Source of the DNA: Aestuariibacter sp. A3R04
Lineage (GTDB): Bacteria > Pseudomonadota > Gammaproteobacteria > Enterobacterales > Alteromonadaceae
NCBI RefSeq assembly: GCF_018860805.1
Contig: NZ_JAHKQR010000001.1
Coordinates: 281,089-345,088, forward strand
Length of the DNA stretch: 64,000 bases
Direction of reading: 5' to 3'
Of this stretch, positions 19,130 to 27,321 are shown in pieces (position 1 is the stretch's first letter; each line of letters begins with the position of its first letter). The position numbers and the translations under genes are program-made. Below the pieces are notes generated by a model. That model was not told the DNA's origin and searched no databases. It saw only the letters and a program-made list of their open reading frames with translations.

Positions 19130-20041
19130 GTGAGACTAGCTATCATTGGCGAGTGTATGGTCGAATTGTCTAACAGTGAAAACGACCTTTACCACCTTGG
19201 TTTCGGCGGAGATACACTGAATACGGCGGTTTACTACTCCCGTTGTGGCGGTGATGCTGAGTATGTAACGGCTCTGAGCGATGACATCCTTAGCAAAAAA
19301 ATGCTGCAGCAGTGGCAAGCCGAAGGTGTTGGTACCCAACACGTTAAAATAATGCCAAACACTGTACCCGGTCTTTACCTCATTGAAAATGACGATGGCG
19401 GAGAACGGCATTTTCACTACTGGCGAACCCATTCCCCGGCTAGATATCTATTAGATAATTTCCCTCGTGTTTTAGATGAATTAAATGAGTACGATGCCAT
19501 ATTTTTGAGTGGCATAACGCTTTCTTTGTATTCATCTGACACAAGAAAAATGCTCTGTGACTTTCTCCAATATTTCAGAGGGCGCGGAGGGCTAGTTATC
19601 TTTGACAACAACTATCGACCAAGAAACTGGTCTTCCGTTAGCGAAGCTTCTGCCGCGTTTAATGAAATTATGCACATAGCAGATCTAGCGTTGTTAAGCA
19701 TGGAAGACGAAATCGCGCTGCACGGTGAACACTCAATGCCCAACTGTTTAGCGCGTTGGTTAAAGAGCGGAGCGACGGAAGTTGTAATAAAAAATGGCGC
19801 AGAAGGCGTTCTGGCGGGAAATACAACGGATTCGTTCAAGGTCGCCGTGCCTACGGTGGTCAAACCAGTTGATACCACCGCCGCTGGCGATTCATTCAAC
19901 GGCGCATTTTTAGCTTCAAAAGCGAGAGGGCAGAGTTTGGCGATGTGTGTTCGAGCTGGGCAGTATTGTGCCGCTCAAGTGATTATGCACAAAGGTGCAA
20001 TTGTTCCTCGCGACGTCAATTTAATAGAGGGGGCAGCATGA
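19130..20041 (+). CDS. kdgK: 2-dehydro-3-deoxygluconokinase
   Basis: 303 residues of the PfkB sugar kinase family. It has the N-terminal GECMVEL segment and the GGDTLNTAVY substrate loop near residue 26, plus the C-terminal anion-hole motif DTTAAGDSFNGAF with catalytic D254. KdgK phosphorylates KDG to KDPG, the third step for unsaturated uronates after KduI and KduD encoded downstream. The start is GTG with AAAGGAG 7 bases upstream. The stop overlaps the TRAP binding-protein ATG (ATGA), so this is the first gene of a kdgK-dctPQM-kduD-kduI operon. KDPG aldolase, the next enzyme, is not in the window. Confidence 0.93.
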   Translation: MRLAIIGECMVELSNSENDLYHLGFGGDTLNTAVYYSRCGGDAEYVTALSDDILSKKMLQQWQAEGVGTQHVKIMPNTVPGLYLIENDDGGERHFHYWRTHSPARYLLDNFPRVLDELNEYDAIFLSGITLSLYSSDTRKMLCDFLQYFRGRGGLVIFDNNYRPRNWSSVSEASAAFNEIMHIADLALLSMEDEIALHGEHSMPNCLARWLKSGATEVVIKNGAEGVLAGNTTDSFKVAVPTVVKPVDTTAAGDSFNGAFLASKARGQSLAMCVRAGQYCAAQVIMHKGAIVPRDVNLIEGAA

Positions 20042-21033
20042 GGTTCCAGCAATTTTTACGCTTTGTGGTGTTGTGTCCGCTTGCTGTATTGGCCGGGTGC
20101 GGTTCGGGGGCGAGTGACGATGTCTTCCTGATTCGTCTAGGCCACCAGCTCGATATCAATCACCCGGTACACAAAGGCTTGGTATTCCTGAAAGATGAGC
20201 TCGAGAGAATTTCCGGTGGAACAATGTCAATCGTCATCTATCCATCGTCACAGGTAGGCGACGAACGTGAAGTACTCGAACTCATACAAATTGGCAGTAT
20301 GGGAATGACAAAAGTTTCGGCCAGTGCGCTTGAGACATTTGTACCAGAAATGAAGGTTTTCAGTCTTCCCTATCTTTTTAACGATCATGATCATTATTGG
20401 AAAACTCTTAGTGGTGATGTGGGCGAGGCATTACTCGCCGCTGGCGAGAAATATCGTTTTATAGGCCTGGGTTATTTTGATGCGGGTTCCCGTAGCTTTT
20501 ATACCACTAAACAACAAGTGCGCTCTCCAGAAGACTTACAAGGGCAGAAAATTCGAGTAATGAACAGCCAGACAGCCGTTTCAATGGTTAATACCATGGG
20601 CGGTTCTGCGACACCTGTCAGTTGGGGGGAGCTTTATACATCGTTACAACAAGGTGTGGTAGACGGTGCTGAGAATAACTTGCCAAGCTTTTACTACTCT
20701 AAACACTACGAAGTCAGTCGATATCTGATTTTAGACGAGCACACTTCTATTCCTGACGTAATAGTGGTCGGTACTCATGTGTGGGACCAGCTCGATCTCC
20801 AGCAAAGACGGTGGTTAGAAGAAGCGATGAAATCCGCCACTGCATTTCAGAGGGAAATGTGGGCTAAATCTACTGAAGAATCTCTTGAAATAGTAAAAGA
20901 AGCCGGGGTTGAAGTGATAGCGGCTGATAAATCTGCTTTTCAAGAGAGTGTACAGCCTGTTTATGATGCACTAGAAGGGTCTGAACTTGCAGAACTGGTT
21001 AGCAAAATTAAAGTGTTAGGAGAAGAACAGTGA
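20038..21033 (+). CDS. TRAP transporter substrate-binding lipoprotein (DctP family)
   Basis: 331 residues from the ATG at 20038, which overlaps the kdgK stop; a longer in-frame extension back to 19945 lies inside kdgK and is rejected. The signal ends LAVLAG-C21, a lipobox, unusual because most DctP proteins are soluble in the periplasm. Family features are LGHQLDINHPVHKGL, RVMNSQTAVSMVNTMGGSATPV and the WGELYTSLQQGVVDGAENN segment with its conserved ligand-binding region. Partners DctQ and DctM follow with overlapping stops and starts. In a kdgK/kduI/kduD operon the likely cargo is a unsaturated uronate or its keto form. Confidence 0.9.
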   Translation: MRFQQFLRFVVLCPLAVLAGCGSGASDDVFLIRLGHQLDINHPVHKGLVFLKDELERISGGTMSIVIYPSSQVGDEREVLELIQIGSMGMTKVSASALETFVPEMKVFSLPYLFNDHDHYWKTLSGDVGEALLAAGEKYRFIGLGYFDAGSRSFYTTKQQVRSPEDLQGQKIRVMNSQTAVSMVNTMGGSATPVSWGELYTSLQQGVVDGAENNLPSFYYSKHYEVSRYLILDEHTSIPDVIVVGTHVWDQLDLQQRRWLEEAMKSATAFQREMWAKSTEESLEIVKEAGVEVIAADKSAFQESVQPVYDALEGSELAELVSKIKVLGEEQ

Positions 21034-21533
21034 CTGCTTTTAAAACGTCAATCTCCAGATTGAATACGTTTTTACGGATCTTGCTGTCAACAATGCTAGC
21101 ACTGCTGGTGTTGAACGTTACCTGGCAAGTGATAACGCGCTTTATACTGCCTCATCCCAGCTCGTTTACAGAAGAGCTCGCCAGGTTTTTATTAATTTGG
21201 ATAAGCCTTTTGGGCAGTGCTTACGCCTTCCACACCCACAGCCATCTGGGTTTTGACTACCTTACTAAAAAACTTAACAACAGACGTTCTGCAGTGGTTG
21301 CTCGGATTGGGTATGTTCTCGTAATGCTATTTGCTTTAGGGGTACTCGTCATAGGTGGTGTGAACCTTACCTATATAACGTTTTTGTTAGAACAAGCGTC
21401 ACCGGTATTAGGTATTCCCATGGGATTTGTATATGGCGTGGTTCCCATAAGTGGAGGCCTGTTTATTTTATACAGTGTATTAGGACTTCTGGAAATAAAT
21501 GAAGCCAATAAACTGAGGGAGCATGCTCTATGA
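21030..21533 (+). CDS. TRAP transporter small membrane subunit (DctQ family)
   Basis: 167 residues with four hydrophobic segments. It carries the DctQ hallmark FTEELARFLLIWISLLGSAYA and HLGFDYL. It starts with GTG overlapping the dctP stop (GTGA), and its own stop overlaps the dctM ATG (ATGA), which suggests translational coupling. It forms the membrane complex with DctM and is driven by an ion gradient, not ATP. Confidence 0.92.
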   Translation: MTAFKTSISRLNTFLRILLSTMLALLVLNVTWQVITRFILPHPSSFTEELARFLLIWISLLGSAYAFHTHSHLGFDYLTKKLNNRRSAVVARIGYVLVMLFALGVLVIGGVNLTYITFLLEQASPVLGIPMGFVYGVVPISGGLFILYSVLGLLEINEANKLREHAL

Positions 21534-22825
21534 CATCACTTGTGCTTTTTGGTCTTTTCCTTGTTTTATTGCTTATTAATGTTCCCATTGCTGTAAGTAT
21601 TATCGTGGCAACGCTAGCTACAATGCTACTTACCATTGACACTCTGCCGGCGTTAACCACGCTTGCGCAAAGGCTTGCAGTGGGGGTTGATAGCTTCGCG
21701 CTTTTGGCTATTCCCTTTTTTGTTCTTTCCGGATACTTGATGGGACAGGGAGGCATTGCCTTCCGGCTTATAGAGTTTGCCAAAGTGTTGGTGGGCAAAC
21801 TGCCTGGTGGATTAGCATTTGTAAATATTATTTCTTGCGCACTTTTTGGGTCTATATCAGGTTCTGCGGTGGCGGCAACATCTGCAGTGGGTGGTTTTAT
21901 GATACCCGCAATGGAAAAAGAGGGGTATAACAAGCCATTTAGTACCGCTGTAACTGTCACTGCGGCAACGACGGGAATGTTAATTCCCCCTAGTAATATT
22001 CTGATTATTTACTCTTTAGCTAGTGGTGGGGTGTCTATTGCGGCACTATTCATTGCGGGGTATTTACCCGGTCTTCTGGTGACAGTGGCGCTAATGCTAG
22101 GTGCAAGTTATTACATAAAACGTTCAGGCATCGCTACAGACAGCAACATCCAGATAGGCAGGTTTTGGTCAAGCTTTTTAGGTGCGGTTCCCTGTTTATT
22201 TCTCATCGTACTGATTATTGGTGGTATTATAGGCGGTCTATTTACTCCTACTGAGGCAGGGGCAATTGCCGTTTTATACTCTCTTACACTGGCGCTGGGT
22301 TTCTATCGCGAACTAACGTTAAAAGATCTCTATCCAATCTTGCTTAAAACTGTAAACACAACTGCAATTGTTATGTTCTTGATTGGCGCTTCGGCTGCGA
22401 TGTCTTGGCTAATGTCGTATGAAGAAATTCCTCAGGCGATCAGTACCACGCTACTTTCTGTTTCAGAAAATGCGATCATTATACTATTAATAATGAATCT
22501 CATTTTACTTGTTGTGGGCACCTTTATGGATGTGACTCCTGCAGTCCTCATCTTCACGCCTATTTTTTTGCCCATTGCAGAAATGCTAAATATTTCGCCG
22601 CTTCACTTTGGAATTATGATGATTTTAAACCTTTCAATTGGCCTGTGCACTCCGCCCGTAGGGAGTGTGCTGTTTGTCGGTTGCAGTATAGGAAAGGTGT
22701 CTATTAGTAATATCATGAAACCTATTATTCCTCTTTATGTAGCGATGTTAATTGCGTTGGCATTAACAATTATCTTCCCACAAATAAGTGAATTTTTACC
22801 TGCGCTTTTGGGACTTATTAACTAA
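21530..22825 (+). CDS. TRAP transporter large membrane subunit (DctM family)
   Basis: 431 residues, very hydrophobic, about 12 transmembrane segments. DctM features are FVLSGYLMGQGG, the FGSISGSAVAATSAVGG loop, MIPPSNILIIYS-type helix (LIPPSNILIIYSLAS) and the late FTPTEAGAIAVLYSL and LCTPPVGSVLFVG motifs. It is the ion-coupled translocation subunit for the binding lipoprotein encoded two genes upstream. Its stop is 18 bp before the kduD start. Confidence 0.94.
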   Translation: MTSLVLFGLFLVLLLINVPIAVSIIVATLATMLLTIDTLPALTTLAQRLAVGVDSFALLAIPFFVLSGYLMGQGGIAFRLIEFAKVLVGKLPGGLAFVNIISCALFGSISGSAVAATSAVGGFMIPAMEKEGYNKPFSTAVTVTAATTGMLIPPSNILIIYSLASGGVSIAALFIAGYLPGLLVTVALMLGASYYIKRSGIATDSNIQIGRFWSSFLGAVPCLFLIVLIIGGIIGGLFTPTEAGAIAVLYSLTLALGFYRELTLKDLYPILLKTVNTTAIVMFLIGASAAMSWLMSYEEIPQAISTTLLSVSENAIIILLIMNLILLVVGTFMDVTPAVLIFTPIFLPIAEMLNISPLHFGIMMILNLSIGLCTPPVGSVLFVGCSIGKVSISNIMKPIIPLYVAMLIALALTIIFPQISEFLPALLGLIN

Positions 22826-22843
22826 AAATACTAGGAGCATCAC

Positions 22844-23617
22844 GTGTCTGATTATTTAACTAGGCAATTTGGATTACACGGTAAAGTAGCAGTTGTCACC
22901 GGTGCTAGCAGAGGTTTAGGTCAAGGAATTGCCATGGCTCTAGGTGAGGCAGGCGCAACAGTCGTTGCGATTGGTTCCTCTGCAAAAAGCGTTGAGTCGA
23001 CGCTTGCGCAATTAAAGGAAAAAGGTATCGAATGCGCCGGTTATGGCTGTGATCAGTCTGATACAGCGCAAATTATTAATACCGTCGAAGCAATTGTTGA
23101 AAAACATGAACGCATTGACATTTTAGTGAACAACGCAGGTACGATAAAACGTTCACCTGCACATGAATTCTCCGATGAAGATTGGGGCGATGTTATCAAT
23201 GTAAACCTGAATGGCGTATTTACGTTTTGTCGGGAAGCGGGCAAACAAATGTTAAAGCAAGGTAGCGGTAAAATTATAAATATCGCTTCGTTGCTAAGCT
23301 TTTCGGGCGGTATTACTGTTCCTGCGTACGCTGCAAGTAAAGGTGGTGTTGCGCAGCTTACCAAGGCACTTGCCAATGAATGGGCAAGCAAGAATATTCA
23401 GGTCAATGCCATCGCACCGGGCTATTTCGAAACAGACAATACTTTCAATATTCGTCAGGACAAACAAAGATTTGAGAGTATAAGCAGTCGTATTCCCGCC
23501 GAGAAGTGGGGGCAACCAGGTGATTTGGCAGGTGCAGCTGTTTTCCTGTCATCCAGCGCATCTTCGTATGTCAACGGCCACGTTCTTCTTGTAGATGGCG
23601 GTTGGATGGCGCGGTAA
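22844..23617 (+). CDS. kduD: 2-deoxy-D-gluconate 3-dehydrogenase
   Basis: 257 residues, classical short-chain dehydrogenase. The cofactor motif TGASRGLG is at residues 19-26, NNAG near 96, and the catalytic set is S149, Y162, K166. The stretch from IASLLSFSGG to the C-terminal VDGGWMAR closely follows KduD proteins. It reduces 3-deoxy-D-glycero-2,5-hexodiulosonate to KDG between the KduI and KdgK steps. The start is GTG after ctaggagcatcac (GGAG with 6 bases of spacing). Confidence 0.92.
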   Translation: MSDYLTRQFGLHGKVAVVTGASRGLGQGIAMALGEAGATVVAIGSSAKSVESTLAQLKEKGIECAGYGCDQSDTAQIINTVEAIVEKHERIDILVNNAGTIKRSPAHEFSDEDWGDVINVNLNGVFTFCREAGKQMLKQGSGKIINIASLLSFSGGITVPAYAASKGGVAQLTKALANEWASKNIQVNAIAPGYFETDNTFNIRQDKQRFESISSRIPAEKWGQPGDLAGAAVFLSSSASSYVNGHVLLVDGGWMAR

Positions 23618-23663
23618 AACGCGCCTGTATTTTACTCATAACGAGACTTTTATCAGGTAACCC

Positions 23664-24494
23664 ATGAACTTTCTATTTTCAACGAATAAACGCAGCTATC
23701 CGAGTATGACCAACGAGGAATTAAGAGAGGCTTTTTTGACTGAGCCCCTTTTTACGTCGGGTCGTCTTTCACTTACCTATACTGATGTCGACCGCGCCGT
23801 TATCGGAGGGGCAATGCCTACTACATCGGCATTAGTGTTGCCAACTCACAAGGAATTAGCGGCAGATTTCTTCTGTGAGCGAAGAGAGCTGGGCATCATT
23901 AATATTGGAGGTAAAGGCGCAATTGATGTTGATGGTGAAACCTTTACAATGGCACAGAAAGATAGCTTGTATGTAGCGAGAGGGAGTAAGAAAGTTGTGC
24001 TGTCCTCAGAAGATGCCGCTGATCCCGCAAAGTATTATATGGTCTCTTATCCTGCACATCGTGTGACTAAAACAGTACACGTTCCTAAATCTGACGCTAA
24101 AAAAATTGATTTGGGGGCTCAAGATACGTCTAACGAAAGGACAATTTTTCAATCAATTAGACCAGGTATTGTCGATAGTTGTCAGCTGGTAATGGGGATC
24201 ACCGAATTAAAGACAGGCAGTGTTTGGAATACTAAACCACCTCACACGCATTTTCGTAGAACAGAAATCTATATGTATTTCGATATGGATCCGTGCGAGC
24301 GCGTGTTTCACATGCTAGGTGAGCCGAAAGAAGTGAAAACACTTCCATTGGCCCCTGAAGTCGCGATAGCTTCCCCGAGTTGGTCCATTCACAGTGGCGT
24401 AGGTACCACAAACTACAGCTTTATTTGGGCCATGGGGGGCGAAAATCAAGAATTTGATGATATGGACCATATCGAAATATCATCGCTGAGTTGA
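23664..24494 (+). CDS. kduI: 5-dehydro-4-deoxy-D-glucuronate isomerase
   Basis: 276 residues, the usual length. The zinc ligands H194, H196, E201 and H243 are visible (PPHTHFRRTEIYMYF and SIHSGVG) and lie two positions before those I recall for E. coli KduI. The enzyme isomerises the keto form of unsaturated uronate made by ulvan lyases. It ends the kdgK-dctPQM-kduD-kduI gene run. The next 130 bp lead to the DeoR regulator. Confidence 0.95.
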   Translation: MNFLFSTNKRSYPSMTNEELREAFLTEPLFTSGRLSLTYTDVDRAVIGGAMPTTSALVLPTHKELAADFFCERRELGIINIGGKGAIDVDGETFTMAQKDSLYVARGSKKVVLSSEDAADPAKYYMVSYPAHRVTKTVHVPKSDAKKIDLGAQDTSNERTIFQSIRPGIVDSCQLVMGITELKTGSVWNTKPPHTHFRRTEIYMYFDMDPCERVFHMLGEPKEVKTLPLAPEVAIASPSWSIHSGVGTTNYSFIWAMGGENQEFDDMDHIEISSLS

Positions 24495-24627
24495 ACAACG
24501 TAAACAGTAACTAAACCATCAAGCATGTATTTTTATCAAAATCAATCACGCTTTGATTTTTTTGATTGATTTTGGCGGCTTTGGTGATTATATTAACACC
24601 TATAGTACCAAACAGGACAGAAATGTA

Positions 24628-25425
24628 ATGCTTGAAAAGCAGAGACAACAGTTAATTTTAGAGATATTAGAAGAGTCGACATTTGCAAGTGTCCCTGAGT
24701 TGTGTAGTCAACTCGGGGCATCCGAGGCAACGATCCGTCGGGACTTAAAAAAACTATCAACCCAGAAAAAAATTAAGAAAATACGAGGTGGCGCCCAGGT
24801 TATTGATAGCGGGTCTACATCTAATTTTTACCTTTCGGGGAATGCCTTTCTTATTGACAAAGAAAAGAATGCAGACATAAAACGTGCCATAGCAAAAGCG
24901 GCTTGTGGGCTGTGTAATGACGGGGAATCCATTATTATCAATGGTGGGAGTTCTACGTACATGATGGCGGAGTTTTTAAGGGACAAAAGACTCAATGTGT
25001 TAACTAACTCATTCGTACTCGCTCAGGACCTTGTGGAGAATAGCCAAAACCAGGTAACGCTGCCTGGAGGCGAGGTGTATCGAAAACAAAGTATTATTCT
25101 GAGTTCGTTTGAAAACGATACAACACAAAACTATCGCGGAACAATGATGTTCATGGGGACGCCAGGCATTAGTAAATACGGGGTGATGGAGTCGGATCCA
25201 CTATTGATTTTGGCTGAGAAAAAGCTTCGAAAACAAGCAGATAAATTAGTTGTGTTAGCAGACAGTACAAAAATAGGTATACAAAGTAATTTAGTTTTCT
25301 GTGATCTGAATGCTGTGGATATCGTTATTACCGACAACCGAGCTGATAAAGCACAACTGGATGAAATTAAAAGCTATGGAATAGAGGTAATTGTTGTCGA
25401 TGTAGAGACGTTGGCTGCAGCATAG
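24628..25425 (+). CDS. DeoR-family regulator of the uronate/rhamnose genes
   Basis: 265 residues from the ATG at 24628, preceded by AGGACAG; the in-frame TTG at 24553 would add 25 residues without a ribosome site and is rejected. The N-terminal winged helix has the DeoR recognition pattern (VPELCSQLGASEATIRRDLKKL, shown here in parts: SVPELCSQLG, SEATIRRDL). Residues about 70-260 form the sugar-phosphate sensor domain (INGGSSTYMMAEFL, VLTNSF, LADSTKIG). It sits between the uronate operon and the rhamnose operon, and phased GATT elements precede both, so control of both blocks is likely. The effector could be a phosphorylated intermediate such as rhamnulose-1-P or KDPG. Confidence 0.85.
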   Translation: MLEKQRQQLILEILEESTFASVPELCSQLGASEATIRRDLKKLSTQKKIKKIRGGAQVIDSGSTSNFYLSGNAFLIDKEKNADIKRAIAKAACGLCNDGESIIINGGSSTYMMAEFLRDKRLNVLTNSFVLAQDLVENSQNQVTLPGGEVYRKQSIILSSFENDTTQNYRGTMMFMGTPGISKYGVMESDPLLILAEKKLRKQADKLVVLADSTKIGIQSNLVFCDLNAVDIVITDNRADKAQLDEIKSYGIEVIVVDVETLAAA

Positions 25426-25762
25426 TATTCGTTTAACTCAATGGGGCTTCACATATATAGAAGCCTTTGTCTATTCTCCCTGTTTCGTTATTTGCTTCGC
25501 CAAATACAGTGTTTTAACCATCTCCCTCTTTTTAACCCCTTAGGCGCTTGTGGCAGCGCAACAATAATCTCATTTATTTTCAATCAAAAACTTTCATTAA
25601 TGGTCACTATTTGTTATACATTGTGTTAACAAGATAATACACCTTTTTAGATCTCGTTGTGCGTAAGCAAACTAAAACAAAATCGTATTCTTTGTTTCGC
25701 GGTTTGACTTCATTCTTGCTAAAGAGGTTGCCATCACTATAGAAATAGGAGTTAGTGGCAGA
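25426..25762 (+). other. Intergenic region between the regulator and the rhamnulokinase gene
   Basis: 337 bp without a convincing gene; the 62-codon frame inside has no ribosome site or family look. A small hairpin GGCTTC/GAAGCC (25445-25465) followed by TTTG may end the regulator transcript. The remainder presumably holds the kinase promoter. Confidence 0.4.
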
Positions 25763-27154
25763 GTGAAAGCGGTTTTAGATATTGGTAAAACTCACATAAA
25801 ACTTTTGTTTGTTAAAAACAATGAGCAGGTTGCTAGCTTTAGCTGTAAAAATGCTCCTATAGCCGGCCAGTATCCGCAGGCCGATGTTGGTAGTATTTGG
25901 GATTGGATTACAGAAACACTGAACTCGTGCACCCATTCAAAAGGTGTCGAAGGTTTTGTGGTAACCACTCATGGCGCTACTGCGGCGTTAATTGACACCA
26001 CAGTGTCAGACAGGTCAAAGGCACTAACACTTCCTATTCTCGATTACGAGTATCAAGGAATTGATGAGATTAGTGAAGAGTACAAGCGCCAACGTCCCGA
26101 TTTTAAAGAAACGCTCTCGCCAAATCTTCCGGCGGGCCTTAATTTAGGTAAACAACTGTTTTGGTTGGAAAAGCAGTATTCCAAACCGTTTTCACAAGCC
26201 GATACTATTTTGCTATACCCTCAGTACTGGGCGTGGCGTATGGGGGCTGACGTTAGTGCAGAAGTGACTTCCTTGGGCTGCCACACAGATCTGTGGAAAC
26301 CGTTGGCGCGCGAATACTCGACAATGGCAGATCGCAAGCAATGGTCGAATCGATTCCCGCCATTGAAGCATGCATGGGATTGCATTGGCCATGTGAGTGA
26401 AGAGGTTTCTCGTAAAACGTCTTTGCCGACATCCTGCAAGATTTACTGTGGTATTCACGATAGCAATGCAAGCTTTCTCAGGTATCTTGGTACATCATCC
26501 CAAGACAACAATCCATTTACGGTAATCTCCACGGGTACGTGGACAATTTTAATGCAATCAGGCGGAGCAGTAAATTCGCTTCACAAGAAAAACGATACTT
26601 TGGCGAATGTGGATATTAATGGAAACCCAGTATCGTGTGCTCGGTTCATGGGAGGACGGGAATACGAACGAATTTGTACCACATTGGGAGGGAACATCCA
26701 GATGAATGCGACAAAATCCGAGATACAAGATGCAATACACAAGCGCTGGTTGGTAACTCCTGACTTTAGCGAGGGCAATGGTCCGTTCCCTGGTGTGAAT
26801 CCTCGCCTGCAATGCCCCGAGAAACCGCCTTCACCTCAGGCTATTGCCACCCTTTATTGCGCTCTTATGATTAACCAAAGGCTGGAAGATCTTCAGGCTG
26901 AAGGACCTATTTATATTGAAGGTGCATTTCTAAAAAACCCTCTGCTTTGTCGCTTAGTCTCGCAATTGCGTTCCAACCAACCTGTTTACGCATCTACAGA
27001 CAACACAGGAACGGTTTTAGGGGCTGCTGCACTTATAGACTACAACGCTGAAAAGGTAGAGCCGCTGGACGTAGAGACCGTGCCACCTGGTGGTTTTGAA
27101 GGGTTGAGTTCCTACGTACAGGAATGGAATGAATTAATCAAAATCACTCACTGA
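25763..27154 (+). CDS. FGGY-family rhamnulokinase
   Basis: 463 residues. The FGGY kinase architecture is visible: the phosphate-1 motif VLDIGKTHIKLLFV at the N-terminus, VTTHGATAALI near residue 75, GIHDSNASFLRYL near 235 (catalytic Asp region), STGTWTILM near 260, and a C-terminal nucleotide segment with GTVLGAAALI. It is placed directly before the aldolase and isomerase for L-rhamnose, so phosphorylation of L-rhamnulose is the expected reaction. It resembles the rhizobial RhaK type more than enterobacterial RhaB, hence no symbol. The start is GTG. A short hairpin (27156-27171) follows the stop. Confidence 0.85.
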   Translation: MKAVLDIGKTHIKLLFVKNNEQVASFSCKNAPIAGQYPQADVGSIWDWITETLNSCTHSKGVEGFVVTTHGATAALIDTTVSDRSKALTLPILDYEYQGIDEISEEYKRQRPDFKETLSPNLPAGLNLGKQLFWLEKQYSKPFSQADTILLYPQYWAWRMGADVSAEVTSLGCHTDLWKPLAREYSTMADRKQWSNRFPPLKHAWDCIGHVSEEVSRKTSLPTSCKIYCGIHDSNASFLRYLGTSSQDNNPFTVISTGTWTILMQSGGAVNSLHKKNDTLANVDINGNPVSCARFMGGREYERICTTLGGNIQMNATKSEIQDAIHKRWLVTPDFSEGNGPFPGVNPRLQCPEKPPSPQAIATLYCALMINQRLEDLQAEGPIYIEGAFLKNPLLCRLVSQLRSNQPVYASTDNTGTVLGAAALIDYNAEKVEPLDVETVPPGGFEGLSSYVQEWNELIKITH

Positions 27155-27217
27155 TACGCTTTTAGAAGCGTAATACACGCCTTTATGTCTACTAATAGTC
27201 AAAATACAATCATTTGT

Positions 27218-27242
27218 GATTGAAAATGATTGACAAGGATTG
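27218..27242 (+). promoter_or_regulatory. Three GATTG repeats at exact 10-bp spacing upstream of the aldolase gene
   Basis: GATTG starts at 27218, 27228 and 27238, and CAATCA (27207-27212) lies just before on the other strand sense. The arrangement matches that at 18996-19021, upstream of kdgK. Candidate operator for the DeoR-family regulator; it lies 80-100 bp before the start codon, compatible with overlap of a promoter. Confidence 0.5.
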
Positions 27243-27321
27243 GAACTGGCGTGTATTGTGAGGGCATTAATCAATGTTCACGTAAGTGAAACATTACCAA
27301 CATTAAATTTAGGACTCGGTC

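Noticed and set aside
19945..20037. Longer form of the TRAP binding protein inside kdgK
   Set aside because: It would overlap kdgK by nearly 100 bp and hide the lipoprotein signal; the ATGA overlap at 20038 is the natural start.
24553..24627. Longer form of the DeoR regulator starting at TTG 24553
   Set aside because: No ribosome site; the DeoR N-terminus begins at ATG 24628 after AGGACAG, and the extension covers probable operator sequence.
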